From positions 620,001-684,000 of the forward strand of contig CBDCMP010000006.1 in the NCBI GenBank assembly GCA_965218985.1: a stretch of 64,000 bases of DNA, written 5' to 3'. Below the pieces are notes generated by a model. That model was not told the origin of the DNA. It saw only the letters and a program-made list of their open reading frames with translations, and searched no databases. Shown piece after piece: positions 1 through 7,848 of the stretch; the first letter of the stretch is position 1, and each line of letters opens with the position of its first letter. Position numbers and translations under genes: made by a program. This DNA comes from Pseudopedobacter sp965218985. GTDB taxonomy: Bacteria > Bacteroidota > Bacteroidia > Sphingobacteriales > Sphingobacteriaceae.

Positions 1-1
1 G

Positions 2-499
2 CTGGCAGGCATCGGGCTGATGTGGTTTTGGCATATCCCCGTTGTTTTTGATGCTGTGTTCCCAAAGGATCACGGATCATTCCGTTTTCACTTCCTTCCA
101 TTTCTTCATACCACAAGCTTATTACTGGCAGGTGTGTTTTTCAGCTGGCCTATTTTTGGTCCGGTAAAAGAATTACGCATTCATCCTTTGGTGGGCGTCA
201 TCTATCTTTTCACCGGCTGTATTGGCTGTTCCATCCTGGGGCTTTTTCTCACTTTTGCACCTCCAACTTTATATAGGCATTATTTTTTGCCTGATGAATA
301 TGGCTTTTCTTCCCTGATCAGAAACAGCTGGAATATTAGCCGGGCTCAGGACCAGCAGGCTGCCGGGTTGATGATGTGGGTGCCCTGTTGTTTCATCTAT
401 CTCAGCGGAAGCCTGCTATTGATGTTTAAATGGCTGAATGAAAAGCAAGAGCCCGGGTTAAAGCAGGAACAACTCTTATGGAAAGGAGAAGATAGATGA
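2..499 (+). CDS. CtaG-like cytochrome c oxidase assembly protein, 5' partial
   Basis: The frame is open to the left edge, so the N-terminus is missing; the visible part is the C-terminal 165 or so residues. The family (CtaG_caa3 type) consists of polytopic membrane proteins that help assemble aa3/caa3-type oxidases. Seen here: a 'WFWHIPVVFDAV' segment matching the family's 'LWHIPALYDA' block, then 'SWPIFGP', 'LTFAPPTLY', and a late 'DQQAAGLMMWVPCC' block typical of the family, with about four membrane helices. The stop overlaps the next start by 4 bp (ATGA), so the two genes are translationally coupled. The downstream Rieske and cytochrome b genes support a respiratory-complex role. I am confident of the family and less sure which oxidase it serves. 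Confidence 0.82.
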   Translation: MAGIGLMWFWHIPVVFDAVFPKDHGSFRFHFLPFLHTTSLLLAGVFFSWPIFGPVKELRIHPLVGVIYLFTGCIGCSILGLFLTFAPPTLYRHYFLPDEYGFSSLIRNSWNISRAQDQQAAGLMMWVPCCFIYLSGSLLLMFKWLNEKQEPGLKQEQLLWKGEDR

Positions 500-738
500 A
501 CGATCTGAAAAAAGAAGAGAAAAATGATGAATTTCTCTATGGTAACAAAGCCAGGCCGGAGCACTTACCTTCACCCACTTACTGGCCCTTCTTTATGGCT
601 ATCGGGTTCACTTTTTTGTTATGGGGAATCGTCACGATGTGGGCTATTTCTTTGGCAGGATTGCTGTTGGTGGTGTTTTCATTAAGTCAATGGATCAAAA
701 TTTTAAGAGATGAAGGAAAACGGGAAAGAAATCAGTGA
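496..738 (+). CDS. small oxidase-associated membrane protein (subunit IV-like)
   Basis: 80-residue protein whose start overlaps the stop of the CtaG-like gene. The N-terminal 28 residues are charged and contain 'HLPSPTYWPFFMA'. They are followed by two closely spaced membrane helices (about residues 29-46 and 48-66) and a basic tail. Small two-helix proteins with an 'LP.PSYWPF' entry motif accompany heme-copper oxidase operons in Bacteroidota and resemble subunit IV/CtaF types. I infer an accessory oxidase subunit from size, topology and position; no catalytic residues are expected. The Rieske gene starts inside its last codons (29 bp overlap). Confidence 0.6.
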   Translation: MNDLKKEEKNDEFLYGNKARPEHLPSPTYWPFFMAIGFTFLLWGIVTMWAISLAGLLLVVFSLSQWIKILRDEGKRERNQ

Positions 739-1222
739 GGGAAGAAGAAACTTCCTGATGAAATTGAGTATGGCATTGGGAGGATTCGCCGCTCTTGCAG
801 CCGGGGTGCCTATACTGGGAGCGCTGTTTCAACCACTCCTCAGAAAAGAACAACAAACCTGGCGTACCGTGGGGACTTTAAACGAGATTAAAGTGGGAGA
901 GACCCGTCTGGTAAAATTTGAAAATGCAAACAGTAAATCCTGGGCAGGGGTGAGTGCCCATTCCGCAGCCTGGTTAAGGAGAGATGCTGAAGATACTTTT
1001 ATCGCATTTTCTGCTAACTGTACCCATTTGGGTTGTCCGGTAAGGTGGGAGAAGGACGCAGAATTATTCATGTGCCCATGCCATGGCGGCGTGTACTATA
1101 AGGATGGTACGGTGGCTGCGGGTCCACCACCAAAAAGTTTGACTACCTATCAGGTCAGGGTAAATAAGAATACCATCCAAATCAGGACTGCACCTGTGCC
1201 CATCACAAACATCACAGCATGA
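710..1222 (+). CDS. Rieske [2Fe-2S] iron-sulfur protein of a bc-type complex
   Basis: 170 residues. It has an N-terminal membrane anchor with a 'GRRNFLMKLSMALGG' start (Tat-like twin Arg followed by a hydrophobic stretch, about residues 12-38), then a soluble Rieske domain. Cluster ligands are visible: C104-T-H106-L-G-C109 and C122-P-C124-H125-G-G. The 'GPPPKSL' loop that closes over the cluster follows them. The role is to carry electrons from quinol oxidised at cytochrome b to a cytochrome c, on the periplasmic side. It overlaps its neighbours by 29 bp upstream and 4 bp downstream, so it belongs to one operon with cytochrome b. The chosen ATG gives a complete Tat-type anchor. Confidence 0.92.
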   Translation: MKENGKEISEGRRNFLMKLSMALGGFAALAAGVPILGALFQPLLRKEQQTWRTVGTLNEIKVGETRLVKFENANSKSWAGVSAHSAAWLRRDAEDTFIAFSANCTHLGCPVRWEKDAELFMCPCHGGVYYKDGTVAAGPPPKSLTTYQVRVNKNTIQIRTAPVPITNITA

Positions 1223-2610
1223 GGAGGTTTTTAAAAAAGATATGGAATTGGGTGGATGACCGCAGCGGAATCTCTGAAACCATCGTTCCACTGATGAAGC
1301 ATCCCGTACCGCCGGGAAGTAAATGGAGTTACGTTTTTGGTAGCGCCACCTTATTTTGTTTAGTGCTGCAGGTGGTGACCGGAGTTGGCTTAAGTTTGCT
1401 TTATCAACCTTCTTCAGAGAATGCTTATTCTAGTTTGGAATTCATCACTCATAAAGCTTTTTTAGGAAATGTCTTAAGGGGGATTCATTATTTTGGAGCA
1501 TCGGGGATGATACTGATGGTAGGTATCCATATGATCAGGGTTTATATCACCGCAGCTTACAAATATCCCAGAGAGATGAGCTGGATCACAGGTATTCTTC
1601 TGCTCTTCTTAACCATTGCCATGGGTTTTACCGGGCAATTGTTGAGATGGGATTCTAATGGCGTATGGTCTTCAGTGGTGGCTGCAGAACAACTTGGAAG
1701 GATCCCTTTAATTGGGACCTATTTAGCCCACGTACTTTTAGGCGGAGATGCGATAGGAGGACAATCTCTGAGCCGTTTTTTCTCCTACCATGTATTCATC
1801 ATTCCATCCATGATCTTTCTTTTTGTTGGATTCCACCTGTTTCTGGTGTTTAGGAACGGGATCTCCGAGCCTCCTGAAGCTGGCAGGTTGGTGGATCCTA
1901 AAACCTACCGGGAGTGGTATCAGGATCTGCTGGATAAAAAAGGTGTTCCATTTTGGCCTCATGCTGCCTGGAGAGACGCCTTATTTGGAGCACTGGTGGT
2001 CATCTGTATCATCGGTTTGGCTATTATATTTGGCCCACCTGAACTAACGGCTGCCCCGGATCCCTCCATCATCAACACCAGTCCAAGCCCTGACTGGTAT
2101 ATGATTCCCATATTCGCACTTTTTGCTTTAATGCCTCCGCAGATCGAGTCTTATGTGATTTTTATAGGCCCTATGCTAACCATCATAGCCTTGCTGGCTT
2201 TACCCTTTGTTTCAAATCGTGGGGAAAGAAGCCCGATCAGAAGACCTTGGGCAGTTTTCGGGACATTTTGCGTGGTGGCATTTGTAGGTGCACTTTTATA
2301 TATAGGTCTTAAATCACCCTGGTCTCCCAAGTTTGAAACTAAGCCTTTATACAAAGTGATGAAATCGCAAAACCCGGAGATTCAGAGTGGAATGGTTCTT
2401 TTTTATAAAAAAGGTTGTCAATATTGTCATAAAATGCATGGATATGGAGGTGCCAACGGTCCCGATCTTTCCGTTATTGGTCGTACCTGGAATGAGCAGC
2501 AACTGATGATCCAGATTGTGAATGGGGGGAAGGACATGCCTGCCTATGGCTCCATGCTGAGTAAGAAGCAGCTGAACGAAATCATTCAGTTTCTGAAAGC
2601 TCAAAACTAA
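1219..2610 (+). CDS. cytochrome b fused to a C-terminal cytochrome c domain
   Basis: 463 residues. Residues 1-220 or so are the cytochrome b N-terminal four-helix core. The heme ligand pairs H90/H104 and H191/H206 are visible; the second pair is spaced by 14 residues, as in b6/menaquinol-type complexes. Residues 250-380 carry the subunit IV-like C-terminal helices, with 'PDWYMIP' standing in for the PEWY Qo-site motif. Residues 390-463 form a mono-heme cytochrome c domain (C400-Q-Y-C403-H404, probable axial M440 in 'KDMPAYG'). The fusion lets electrons from the Rieske protein pass to a tethered c heme. It overlaps the Rieske gene by 4 bp and is the last gene of the operon. Confidence 0.9.
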   Translation: MRRFLKKIWNWVDDRSGISETIVPLMKHPVPPGSKWSYVFGSATLFCLVLQVVTGVGLSLLYQPSSENAYSSLEFITHKAFLGNVLRGIHYFGASGMILMVGIHMIRVYITAAYKYPREMSWITGILLLFLTIAMGFTGQLLRWDSNGVWSSVVAAEQLGRIPLIGTYLAHVLLGGDAIGGQSLSRFFSYHVFIIPSMIFLFVGFHLFLVFRNGISEPPEAGRLVDPKTYREWYQDLLDKKGVPFWPHAAWRDALFGALVVICIIGLAIIFGPPELTAAPDPSIINTSPSPDWYMIPIFALFALMPPQIESYVIFIGPMLTIIALLALPFVSNRGERSPIRRPWAVFGTFCVVAFVGALLYIGLKSPWSPKFETKPLYKVMKSQNPEIQSGMVLFYKKGCQYCHKMHGYGGANGPDLSVIGRTWNEQQLMIQIVNGGKDMPAYGSMLSKKQLNEIIQFLKAQN

Positions 2611-2762
2611 TTTTTATAAACCCTATCACTCTTTTGTATCATCAGCTTTTGCGGTAATTTCTGCTTCCTTGCCTGTGGGTTTGTTCCAGTGCATGGAAAG
2701 GTGGCTGTGCAATTTTAGTTTTTGGTCGGATCTTTTGACGATGTCTATAATGGCATCTCCGG

Positions 2763-2939
2763 TTATGATTTCTTTTTCGGAACTTTAGCCCCTTCCTCCC
2801 TGGCTTCTGATAGCCCAATGGCCACTGCCTGCTTTTTGGAAGTCACTTTTTTACCGGTTCCGGTTTTCAACTCTCCCTGTTTCATTTCATGCATCGCTTT
2901 TTCAACTTTTTCGCCAGCTTTTTTAGCATACTTTGTCAT
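2763..2939 (-). CDS. DUF6496 family small basic protein
   Basis: 58 residues, very rich in Lys/Glu/Ala. It starts 'MTKYAKKAGEKVEKAMHEMK', contains 'SKKQAVAIGLSEAREEG' and ends 'AKVPKKKS'. This matches the DUF6496 pattern (Y-x-K-K-A-G-K-K-V ... KQAIAIGLSEAR), common in Bacteroidota and often next to stress or DNA-repair genes. The function is unknown; the basic composition suggests nucleic-acid contact (inference). It lies convergent with the cytochrome b operon and divergent from the SPW-repeat gene. The reading frame was checked codon by codon on the minus strand. Confidence 0.75.
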   Translation of the reverse strand: MTKYAKKAGEKVEKAMHEMKQGELKTGTGKKVTSKKQAVAIGLSEAREEGAKVPKKKS

Positions 2940-3134
2940 GATTTTTCTCTTTTAATAGGTTAATGATAAATGATTTTGCAGGACAAAAACCATCAAAGCA
3001 TATACCAAAATCTCTTATGAACATATTTATTGGCGTTGTAGCGCATAAAGTTCAAAAATTATGCTCTCGATTATTTTGGAATGGTTTTTATAATAGTTTT
3101 GTCTATCTATTCATCAACATCAAACAAAAAAACT

Positions 3135-4616
3135 ATGGAAAATGAAATGGGAGGCAGAGGGGTAACCCGGTCTCAAATGCAAAATAAGCAATCGGGTGGA
3201 GATGACATGATGAGCAGGGAGAACAGGATGAAGATGCTGAAACAGCATCACATGCAAACTTTATGGATTTATTGGTTGGTGGTGATTTTTGGATGTTGGC
3301 TGATCCTCTCCCCATTGACTTTTGATTACGGGATCAACCCAGCTTCTCCAAGCGGGGGAAGATCGGTGTGGCTATCTCTGGACAAGAGAATATGGGCCAT
3401 GAAGTGGAGTGACATCATCAGTGGGACGTTATTGGTTATTTTCGGATGGCGTTCATTGAAACCAAATAGGCCGGTGAGCGTATGGATTTGTTGTTTCATT
3501 GGGATATGGTTGAGCTTCGCTCCGTTAGTTTTATGGTCTCCATCCGCAGCGGCTTACCTGAATGATACTTTAGTGGGCGTGATGCTGATTGGTTTAACAA
3601 TTTTGATTCCAGGTATGCCAAATATGATGATGTATATGGAGATGGGACCTTCAACACCTCCGGGATGGTCTTATAACCCTTCCAGTTGGCCACAGCGGTG
3701 GATCATGATCATCGCTGGGTTCCTGGGCTGGGTGGTTTCCAGGTACCTCTCTGCTTATCAACTGGGTTATATAGACGTAAGCTGGGATCCCTTTTTTGGA
3801 GCCAATGCTGAAAAAGTGCTGAATTCCGCTATGTCACATTCCTTTCCCGTTTCTGATGCAGGGCTTGGCGCATTCGCTTATACCTTTGAATTTCTGATGG
3901 GATGGATGGGAAGTCCTTCCAGATGGCGCACCATGCCATGGATGGTTACTTTCTTTGGGATCTTAGTGATCCCTTTAGGCTTGGTCCATATCTTTTTGGT
4001 GATCTCCCAACCCGTGATGGTAGGCCATTGGTGTACCTTTTGTTTGCTCGCTGCAGCAATCATGTTGCCCATGCTTCCTTTGGAGGTGGATGAGGTGATT
4101 GCGATGTTCCAGTTCATGAAAAGGCGGATGAAAAGGGGAGAAGGATTTTGGAAACTTTTCTGGAAAGGGGGAACCGTTGACGAAGGAAAGGATGACCAGC
4201 GTTCGCCGGAGATGATGGAATTCCCTGATGCAAAATCAGCGATCTTCAAATCATCCATCCTGGGAATGAGTTTCCCATGGACATTGGTAATCTCCACTTT
4301 AATCGGAATATGGCTGATGTTCTCACCTGCCTTCTTTGGTGCAGAGATACAAACACCGACAGCTAATATCAATCATTTAGGAGGAGCTTTGATCATAGTG
4401 GTCTCCGTGATCTGCATGGGAGAAGTTTTGCGCATAGGAAGATATGTGAATATATTATTGGGAATTACCATCGCAGCAGGCATCTGGTTTACATCAAACC
4501 ATTCTATGGCTTTAGCTGTTAATGATTTGATCGCAGGTTTATTAGTCATTGGTTTGGCTATACCTAGAGGACCTAAAACCGAAACCTATGGAGAATGGGA
4601 TGAATTTATCCGATAA
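3135..4616 (+). CDS. SPW-repeat membrane protein with VKOR-like CxxC core
   Basis: About 493 residues from the chosen ATG; an upstream in-frame ATG at 3081 would add 18 residues without family character. Met/Gln-rich cytoplasmic N-terminus (about 45 residues), then helices with SPW-type signatures ('CWLILSPLTFDYG', 'WLSFAPLVLW'). The central membrane part contains 'GHWCTFCLLAA', resembling the CxxC helix of vitamin K epoxide reductase homologues. A second SPW block is at the C-terminus ('IWLMFSPAFFG'). Known: SPW repeats are paired helices of unknown function; VKOR homologues oxidise thiols and feed disulfide formation. A redox role is inferred only from the CxxC. It lies 25 bp upstream of a glycosidase gene. 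Confidence 0.62.
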   Translation: MENEMGGRGVTRSQMQNKQSGGDDMMSRENRMKMLKQHHMQTLWIYWLVVIFGCWLILSPLTFDYGINPASPSGGRSVWLSLDKRIWAMKWSDIISGTLLVIFGWRSLKPNRPVSVWICCFIGIWLSFAPLVLWSPSAAAYLNDTLVGVMLIGLTILIPGMPNMMMYMEMGPSTPPGWSYNPSSWPQRWIMIIAGFLGWVVSRYLSAYQLGYIDVSWDPFFGANAEKVLNSAMSHSFPVSDAGLGAFAYTFEFLMGWMGSPSRWRTMPWMVTFFGILVIPLGLVHIFLVISQPVMVGHWCTFCLLAAAIMLPMLPLEVDEVIAMFQFMKRRMKRGEGFWKLFWKGGTVDEGKDDQRSPEMMEFPDAKSAIFKSSILGMSFPWTLVISTLIGIWLMFSPAFFGAEIQTPTANINHLGGALIIVVSVICMGEVLRIGRYVNILLGITIAAGIWFTSNHSMALAVNDLIAGLLVIGLAIPRGPKTETYGEWDEFIR

Positions 4617-4641
4617 GGGAATTTAGCTATCAAATATATAT

Positions 4642-5928
4642 ATGTCAATAACTGAAAAAGAGATTGAATCTCAGGTAAGGGAGCTCCTAAAAAACAATAC
4701 CGTCACCGGTCACAATAAACAGCTGAACAAAGACTATCATTATATGAAGCCTTCCAGCAATGTTTACCATTACCAGTATTTTTGGGATACTTGTTTCCAC
4801 GTAAATATCATGGTGGCACTTGGGATGCCGGAGATGGCTAAAAAATGTATAAAAAGCCTGTTTGCTTTGCAAAGAGCTGATGGTTTTGTAGGTCATATGT
4901 TGTTTTGGAAATCAAGATTACCCGGCCGTATCACTGATATCTTTCAAACAAGATTTAAAGCAAAGAAGTTCTTTAAACCTCATATGAGTTCGCTCATCCA
5001 GCCTCCTTTGGCCGCACAAGCGGTGCAGGACATCTTTGAAGCAGATGGCGATCTGGGATTTATAAAAGGTTTTCTTCCTGCGTTGAAAAAGTATTATAAA
5101 TGGCTGGCAGAGAACAGGGACTTTGATGATACGGGTATGATCTCTATTATCAGCTATTTTGAATCAGGAATGGATTGGAAGCCCTCTTATGATGAGGTTT
5201 TGGGCATGAAACCTCAAAAAGCGTCCATGAAACTGTTTTGGAAGGTAGTGGGCAATGATTTTAGAAACTTTTTATGTGGATATGATTTTGAAAAAATACA
5301 GAAACGAAATGAATTCGTTGTCAAAGACGCAGGTTTCAACACGATCTATATCGAGAACCTCAAAGTAATGGCGAAGTTGTGCAAATTAGCTGATGATGAG
5401 GAGGCAGGCTATTTTCAAAGTAAAGCCGACAAAGCGGTGGATAGTCTAATCAAATTGTGTTATGATAAAGAAGACAAAGCTTTTTACGATATATACGGAA
5501 AAAGCCACAAGAAATTGAAGACATTGACGCCGACTATTTTTTTCCCTTTGACCTTAAAGGAAATACCAAATGAACTGGCGGATGAAATGATTAAAAAACA
5601 CCTTTTAAACGAGCATGAATTTGCGGTGAGATTTCCCATTCCATCAGTCGCCATCAATCACCCTTCTTTTAACCCCGAACAATCCATTTTTATCTGGCGT
5701 GGACCCACCTGGATCGTTTACAGCTGGTTTTTACATCGCTGTTTAATAGAAAAGGGCTTTGTGCAAGAAGCAGGGTTATTGGTGGAGGATACTAAAAAGT
5801 TAATTCAGCAGAGCGGTTATAGAGAATATTATCATCCATTTACGGGTAAAGGTTATGGGGCTAAACATTTTACCTGGTCAGGTTTGTTGGTGGATATGAT
5901 CAAAATGAAACACGATAAGACGAATTAA
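4642..5928 (+). CDS. GH63/MGH1-like glycoside hydrolase
   Basis: 428 residues with no signal peptide, so probably cytoplasmic. The fold family is the (alpha/alpha)6 barrel used by GH63, GH37 trehalases and mannosylglycerate hydrolases. Seen: 'YHYQYFWDTCFH' near residue 45 (W-D pair of the clan), 'FESGMDWKPSYD' near residue 170, 'WRGPTWIVYSWF' near residue 353 and a C-terminal 'YHPFTGKGYGAKHFTWSG'. Together these are characteristic of the clan. The substrate cannot be read from sequence; an alpha-glucosyl or mannosyl compatible solute is plausible given the trehalose operon about 7 kb away. The 3' end touches a MITE-like repeat. Confidence 0.75.
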   Translation: MSITEKEIESQVRELLKNNTVTGHNKQLNKDYHYMKPSSNVYHYQYFWDTCFHVNIMVALGMPEMAKKCIKSLFALQRADGFVGHMLFWKSRLPGRITDIFQTRFKAKKFFKPHMSSLIQPPLAAQAVQDIFEADGDLGFIKGFLPALKKYYKWLAENRDFDDTGMISIISYFESGMDWKPSYDEVLGMKPQKASMKLFWKVVGNDFRNFLCGYDFEKIQKRNEFVVKDAGFNTIYIENLKVMAKLCKLADDEEAGYFQSKADKAVDSLIKLCYDKEDKAFYDIYGKSHKKLKTLTPTIFFPLTLKEIPNELADEMIKKHLLNEHEFAVRFPIPSVAINHPSFNPEQSIFIWRGPTWIVYSWFLHRCLIEKGFVQEAGLLVEDTKKLIQQSGYREYYHPFTGKGYGAKHFTWSGLLVDMIKMKHDKTN

Positions 5929-5931
5929 CAG

Positions 5932-6025
5932 ATATTAATCATAAAACGACGAAAAATCATCTTTTTAAATTACTTATATCAATGATATAAGTCTTTTGAC
6001 TTTCTACTTTTAACTTAACACTAAT
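5932..6025. repeat. MITE-like dispersed repeat, copy A
   Basis: About 94 bp of AT-rich sequence nearly identical to stretches at 35044-35152 and, inverted, 23731-23826. Shared blocks are 'TTAATCATAAAA', 'CGAAAAATCAT', 'CAATGATATAAGT' and 'TTTTAACTTAACAC'. A central hairpin is visible: ACTTATAT (5972-5979), loop CAATG, ATATAAGT (5985-5992). It begins only a few bases after the stop of the glycosidase gene. The exact ends are set by comparison with the intact inverted repeats of copy C. Confidence 0.7.
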
Positions 6026-6065
6026 TACCAACCAACCAGTTAACCAACCAACCTCCTGCTGATTC

Positions 6066-6105
6066 ATCTTATTTCTTCTTTATAAATCTTATTTCTTCTT
6101 TATAA
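6066..6105. repeat. perfect 20-bp tandem duplication at a gene end
   Basis: Two consecutive identical 20-bp units (6066-6085 and 6086-6105), unit ATCTTATTTCTTCTTTATAA. The right unit contains the stop codon and last Lys codons of the minus-strand SDR gene; the left unit is a copy just past the stop. It looks like recent slippage. Confidence 0.85.
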
Positions 6106-7096
6106 AAGGTAAGAGGATCAGTCCCAGGGCCAGCACGCCGATACCGGCAACCCATTTGCGGTTCTTAGTAGCCCATAACTGTATGCTGAAAGAACGTGAC
6201 TGATTTTCAAAAGGTCCATGCGCCCCATGATCACCCGGAATAGGCTCCCATAGATTATTTTTGCGATTAGGATCTTCAGGCTCGTTCGTCATCTGCCCCT
6301 CATAACCGGTGCGTGCCAATTGCCAGTCTGCAAAACCCGGAACGAGTTTATTTCCTATGATCGTCTCCACCGTTGGGTACCCAACAAATATCTCCCGTCG
6401 ATCATGTTCAGTGGCGAAGACCACAGCCCTTGCTGCCACCTCCGGCTCAAATATGGCACCCATTGGCTTTGGTTTTCTGGGCAGCCTGCTCTTCACAAAG
6501 CCAAACTGGGTGGTGTTCATTGCAGGTAACTGCACCATACAGGTTCTGATTTTACTTTTATCGTGCATCAACTCGGAACGAAATGAGTCGTAAAAACCTT
6601 CTATCGCATGTTTGGATGCACAATAAGCAGATTGCAATGGAATTCCGCGGTAAGCTAATGCTGAACCCACAAAAATGATGGCACCCTCATTTCTTTTCTC
6701 CATCCGCTTTAAAGCACATAAGGCTCCGTAAACCTGTCCCAAATAAGTTACCTCTGTCACTCTTTTGTATTCCTCGGGTTTCATCTCTTTAACCGGAGAG
6801 AATACGCTGTTCATGGCGTTATTCACCCAAACACCTATCGGACCTAATTTCTCCTCCACTTCTGTCGCTGCTTTATCCATCGCCTCCGCATCAGCTACAT
6901 CCAATGGTAAAACCAGGGCCCTGCCTCCATAAGCTTCCACCTCTTTTTTTGCGGCTTCCAATCCATCTATCCCACGGGCAATTAGGGCAATATCGTCTCC
7001 TCTTTTCGCAAACTCCCTTACAATAGCTCTTCCCAAACCGGCAGAAGCACCTGTCACTACCACCACTTTTTTTGTTTTTGAATTTTTCTCAGTCAT
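6089..7096 (-). CDS. SDR family oxidoreductase with C-terminal membrane anchor
   Basis: 335 residues from the chosen start 'MTEKNSKTKK'; an earlier in-frame ATG at 7162 adds 22 residues that do not fit the family. Rossmann fold with 'TGASAGLGRAIV' (residues 15-26), 'NNAMNS' in place of the usual NNAG, and catalytic 'YCASK'. The last 20 residues form a hydrophobic helix ending KKK, suggesting a tail-anchored membrane protein. This longer SDR type with a C-terminal anchor is common in Bacteroidota. It uses NAD(P)H; the substrate is unknown. It stands alone on the minus strand. Confidence 0.82.
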   Translation of the reverse strand: MTEKNSKTKKVVVVTGASAGLGRAIVREFAKRGDDIALIARGIDGLEAAKKEVEAYGGRALVLPLDVADAEAMDKAATEVEEKLGPIGVWVNNAMNSVFSPVKEMKPEEYKRVTEVTYLGQVYGALCALKRMEKRNEGAIIFVGSALAYRGIPLQSAYCASKHAIEGFYDSFRSELMHDKSKIRTCMVQLPAMNTTQFGFVKSRLPRKPKPMGAIFEPEVAARAVVFATEHDRREIFVGYPTVETIIGNKLVPGFADWQLARTGYEGQMTNEPEDPNRKNNLWEPIPGDHGAHGPFENQSRSFSIQLWATKNRKWVAGIGVLALGLILLPFIKKK

Positions 7097-7249
7097 TTTA
7101 ATGTTTTTATAGGTTAACATGGAGTTACTAAACCAACTCAACAATAATCGTGCATTTATCAAGTTCTAAACATTTAAAAATAATAAAGATGATCACCGGT
7201 CTTATTGGCTCAATTTTTAGGTGGAATTGAAAACAATTAAATTCAATAA

Positions 7250-7372
7250 ATGGACTCTTCCTCTTTTAAAAGAAATCAGTTACTGCTGATTGCGGGGATT
7301 TCTATCCTGATCATCATCACCGCATGTTGTGGTTATCAAGTTCATCAGCTTTCAAAACAGCGGACGTGGTGA
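7250..7372 (+). CDS. small single-pass membrane protein (40 aa)
   Basis: ATG at 7250 opens a 40-residue frame: a polar start 'MDSSSFKRNQ', one strong hydrophobic helix (LLLIAGISILIIITACC), then 'GYQVHQLSKQRTW' and stop. The helix followed by two Cys could also be read as a lipoprotein-like start. It overlaps the end of the opposing frame 7345-7734 by 28 bp. It could be a real micro-protein or a truncated gene start. I do not recognise a family. Confidence 0.35.
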   Translation: MDSSSFKRNQLLLIAGISILIIITACCGYQVHQLSKQRTW

Positions 7373-7734
7373 GGATGCTTATTCAAACCGGAGATGATGA
7401 AGCCCTGATCGTGGGTGTCCTCATCCAGTATCGTTTTTCCCGTCACAAAATTAATCTCCACAGGTGTATACTTGCTAAGTGAAAGAAATGGTCTCAAAGT
7501 AAAATCATTGAATATTTTACCTTCAAATCGGATAAATGGAATATGGCTGACGTCATGGTGGTGGCCATCCTCATAACCTAGTATTGGTTTCAATGGGATT
7601 TTAAAAAGCCAGCTTGCAAAATCCCTAAGAAGCTGTCCAAAAATGGTCGAGTTGTTTTTTGTATAAGCCAATTTCTCCCGCAGATACGCGGATTTTTCAC
7701 TTTGATGAGCAATCGGAAATGGAAAAATTAGCAA
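7345..7734 (-). CDS. hypothetical protein, possibly a gene remnant
   Basis: 129-residue open frame with no family I recognise. The N-terminal 20 residues ('SEKSAYLREKLAYTKN') read like translated intergenic sequence. 'NSTIFGQLL' faintly recalls the start of IS4-type transposases. The remainder ('ILGYEDGHHHDVSHIPF', 'NFVTGKTILDEDTHD') is a polar, His-rich segment. It could be a short hypothetical protein or a chimeric relic. Upstream lies a perfect 20-bp tandem duplication. I would not assign a function. Confidence 0.35.
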   Translation of the reverse strand: MLIFPFPIAHQSEKSAYLREKLAYTKNNSTIFGQLLRDFASWLFKIPLKPILGYEDGHHHDVSHIPFIRFEGKIFNDFTLRPFLSLSKYTPVEINFVTGKTILDEDTHDQGFIISGLNKHPHHVRCFES

Positions 7735-7756
7735 AATTCGTGTATTACCGAGCGCA

Positions 7757-7796
7757 TTTAATGACTAAAATAATAATTTAATGACTAAAATAATAA
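7757..7796. repeat. perfect 20-bp tandem duplication
   Basis: Two identical adjacent 20-bp units (7757-7776 and 7777-7796), unit TTTAATGACTAAAATAATAA, in the gap between the hypothetical frame and the GT39-type gene. Confidence 0.85.
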
Positions 7797-7848
7797 TTGA
7801 TTCTAAATTTAGACAGGCTCTAAGAACTGTAGACGATTCATTCTAAAA

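Noticed and set aside
2626..2780. Minus-strand frame of about 50 codons ending 'GKEAEITAKADDTKE'.
   Set aside because: No ATG except very late; bounded by a stop and overlapping the DUF6496 gene; no family character.
3878..4372. 164-residue minus-strand frame inside the SPW-repeat gene.
   Set aside because: Lies wholly inside a better supported membrane protein; composition is that of an antisense shadow.
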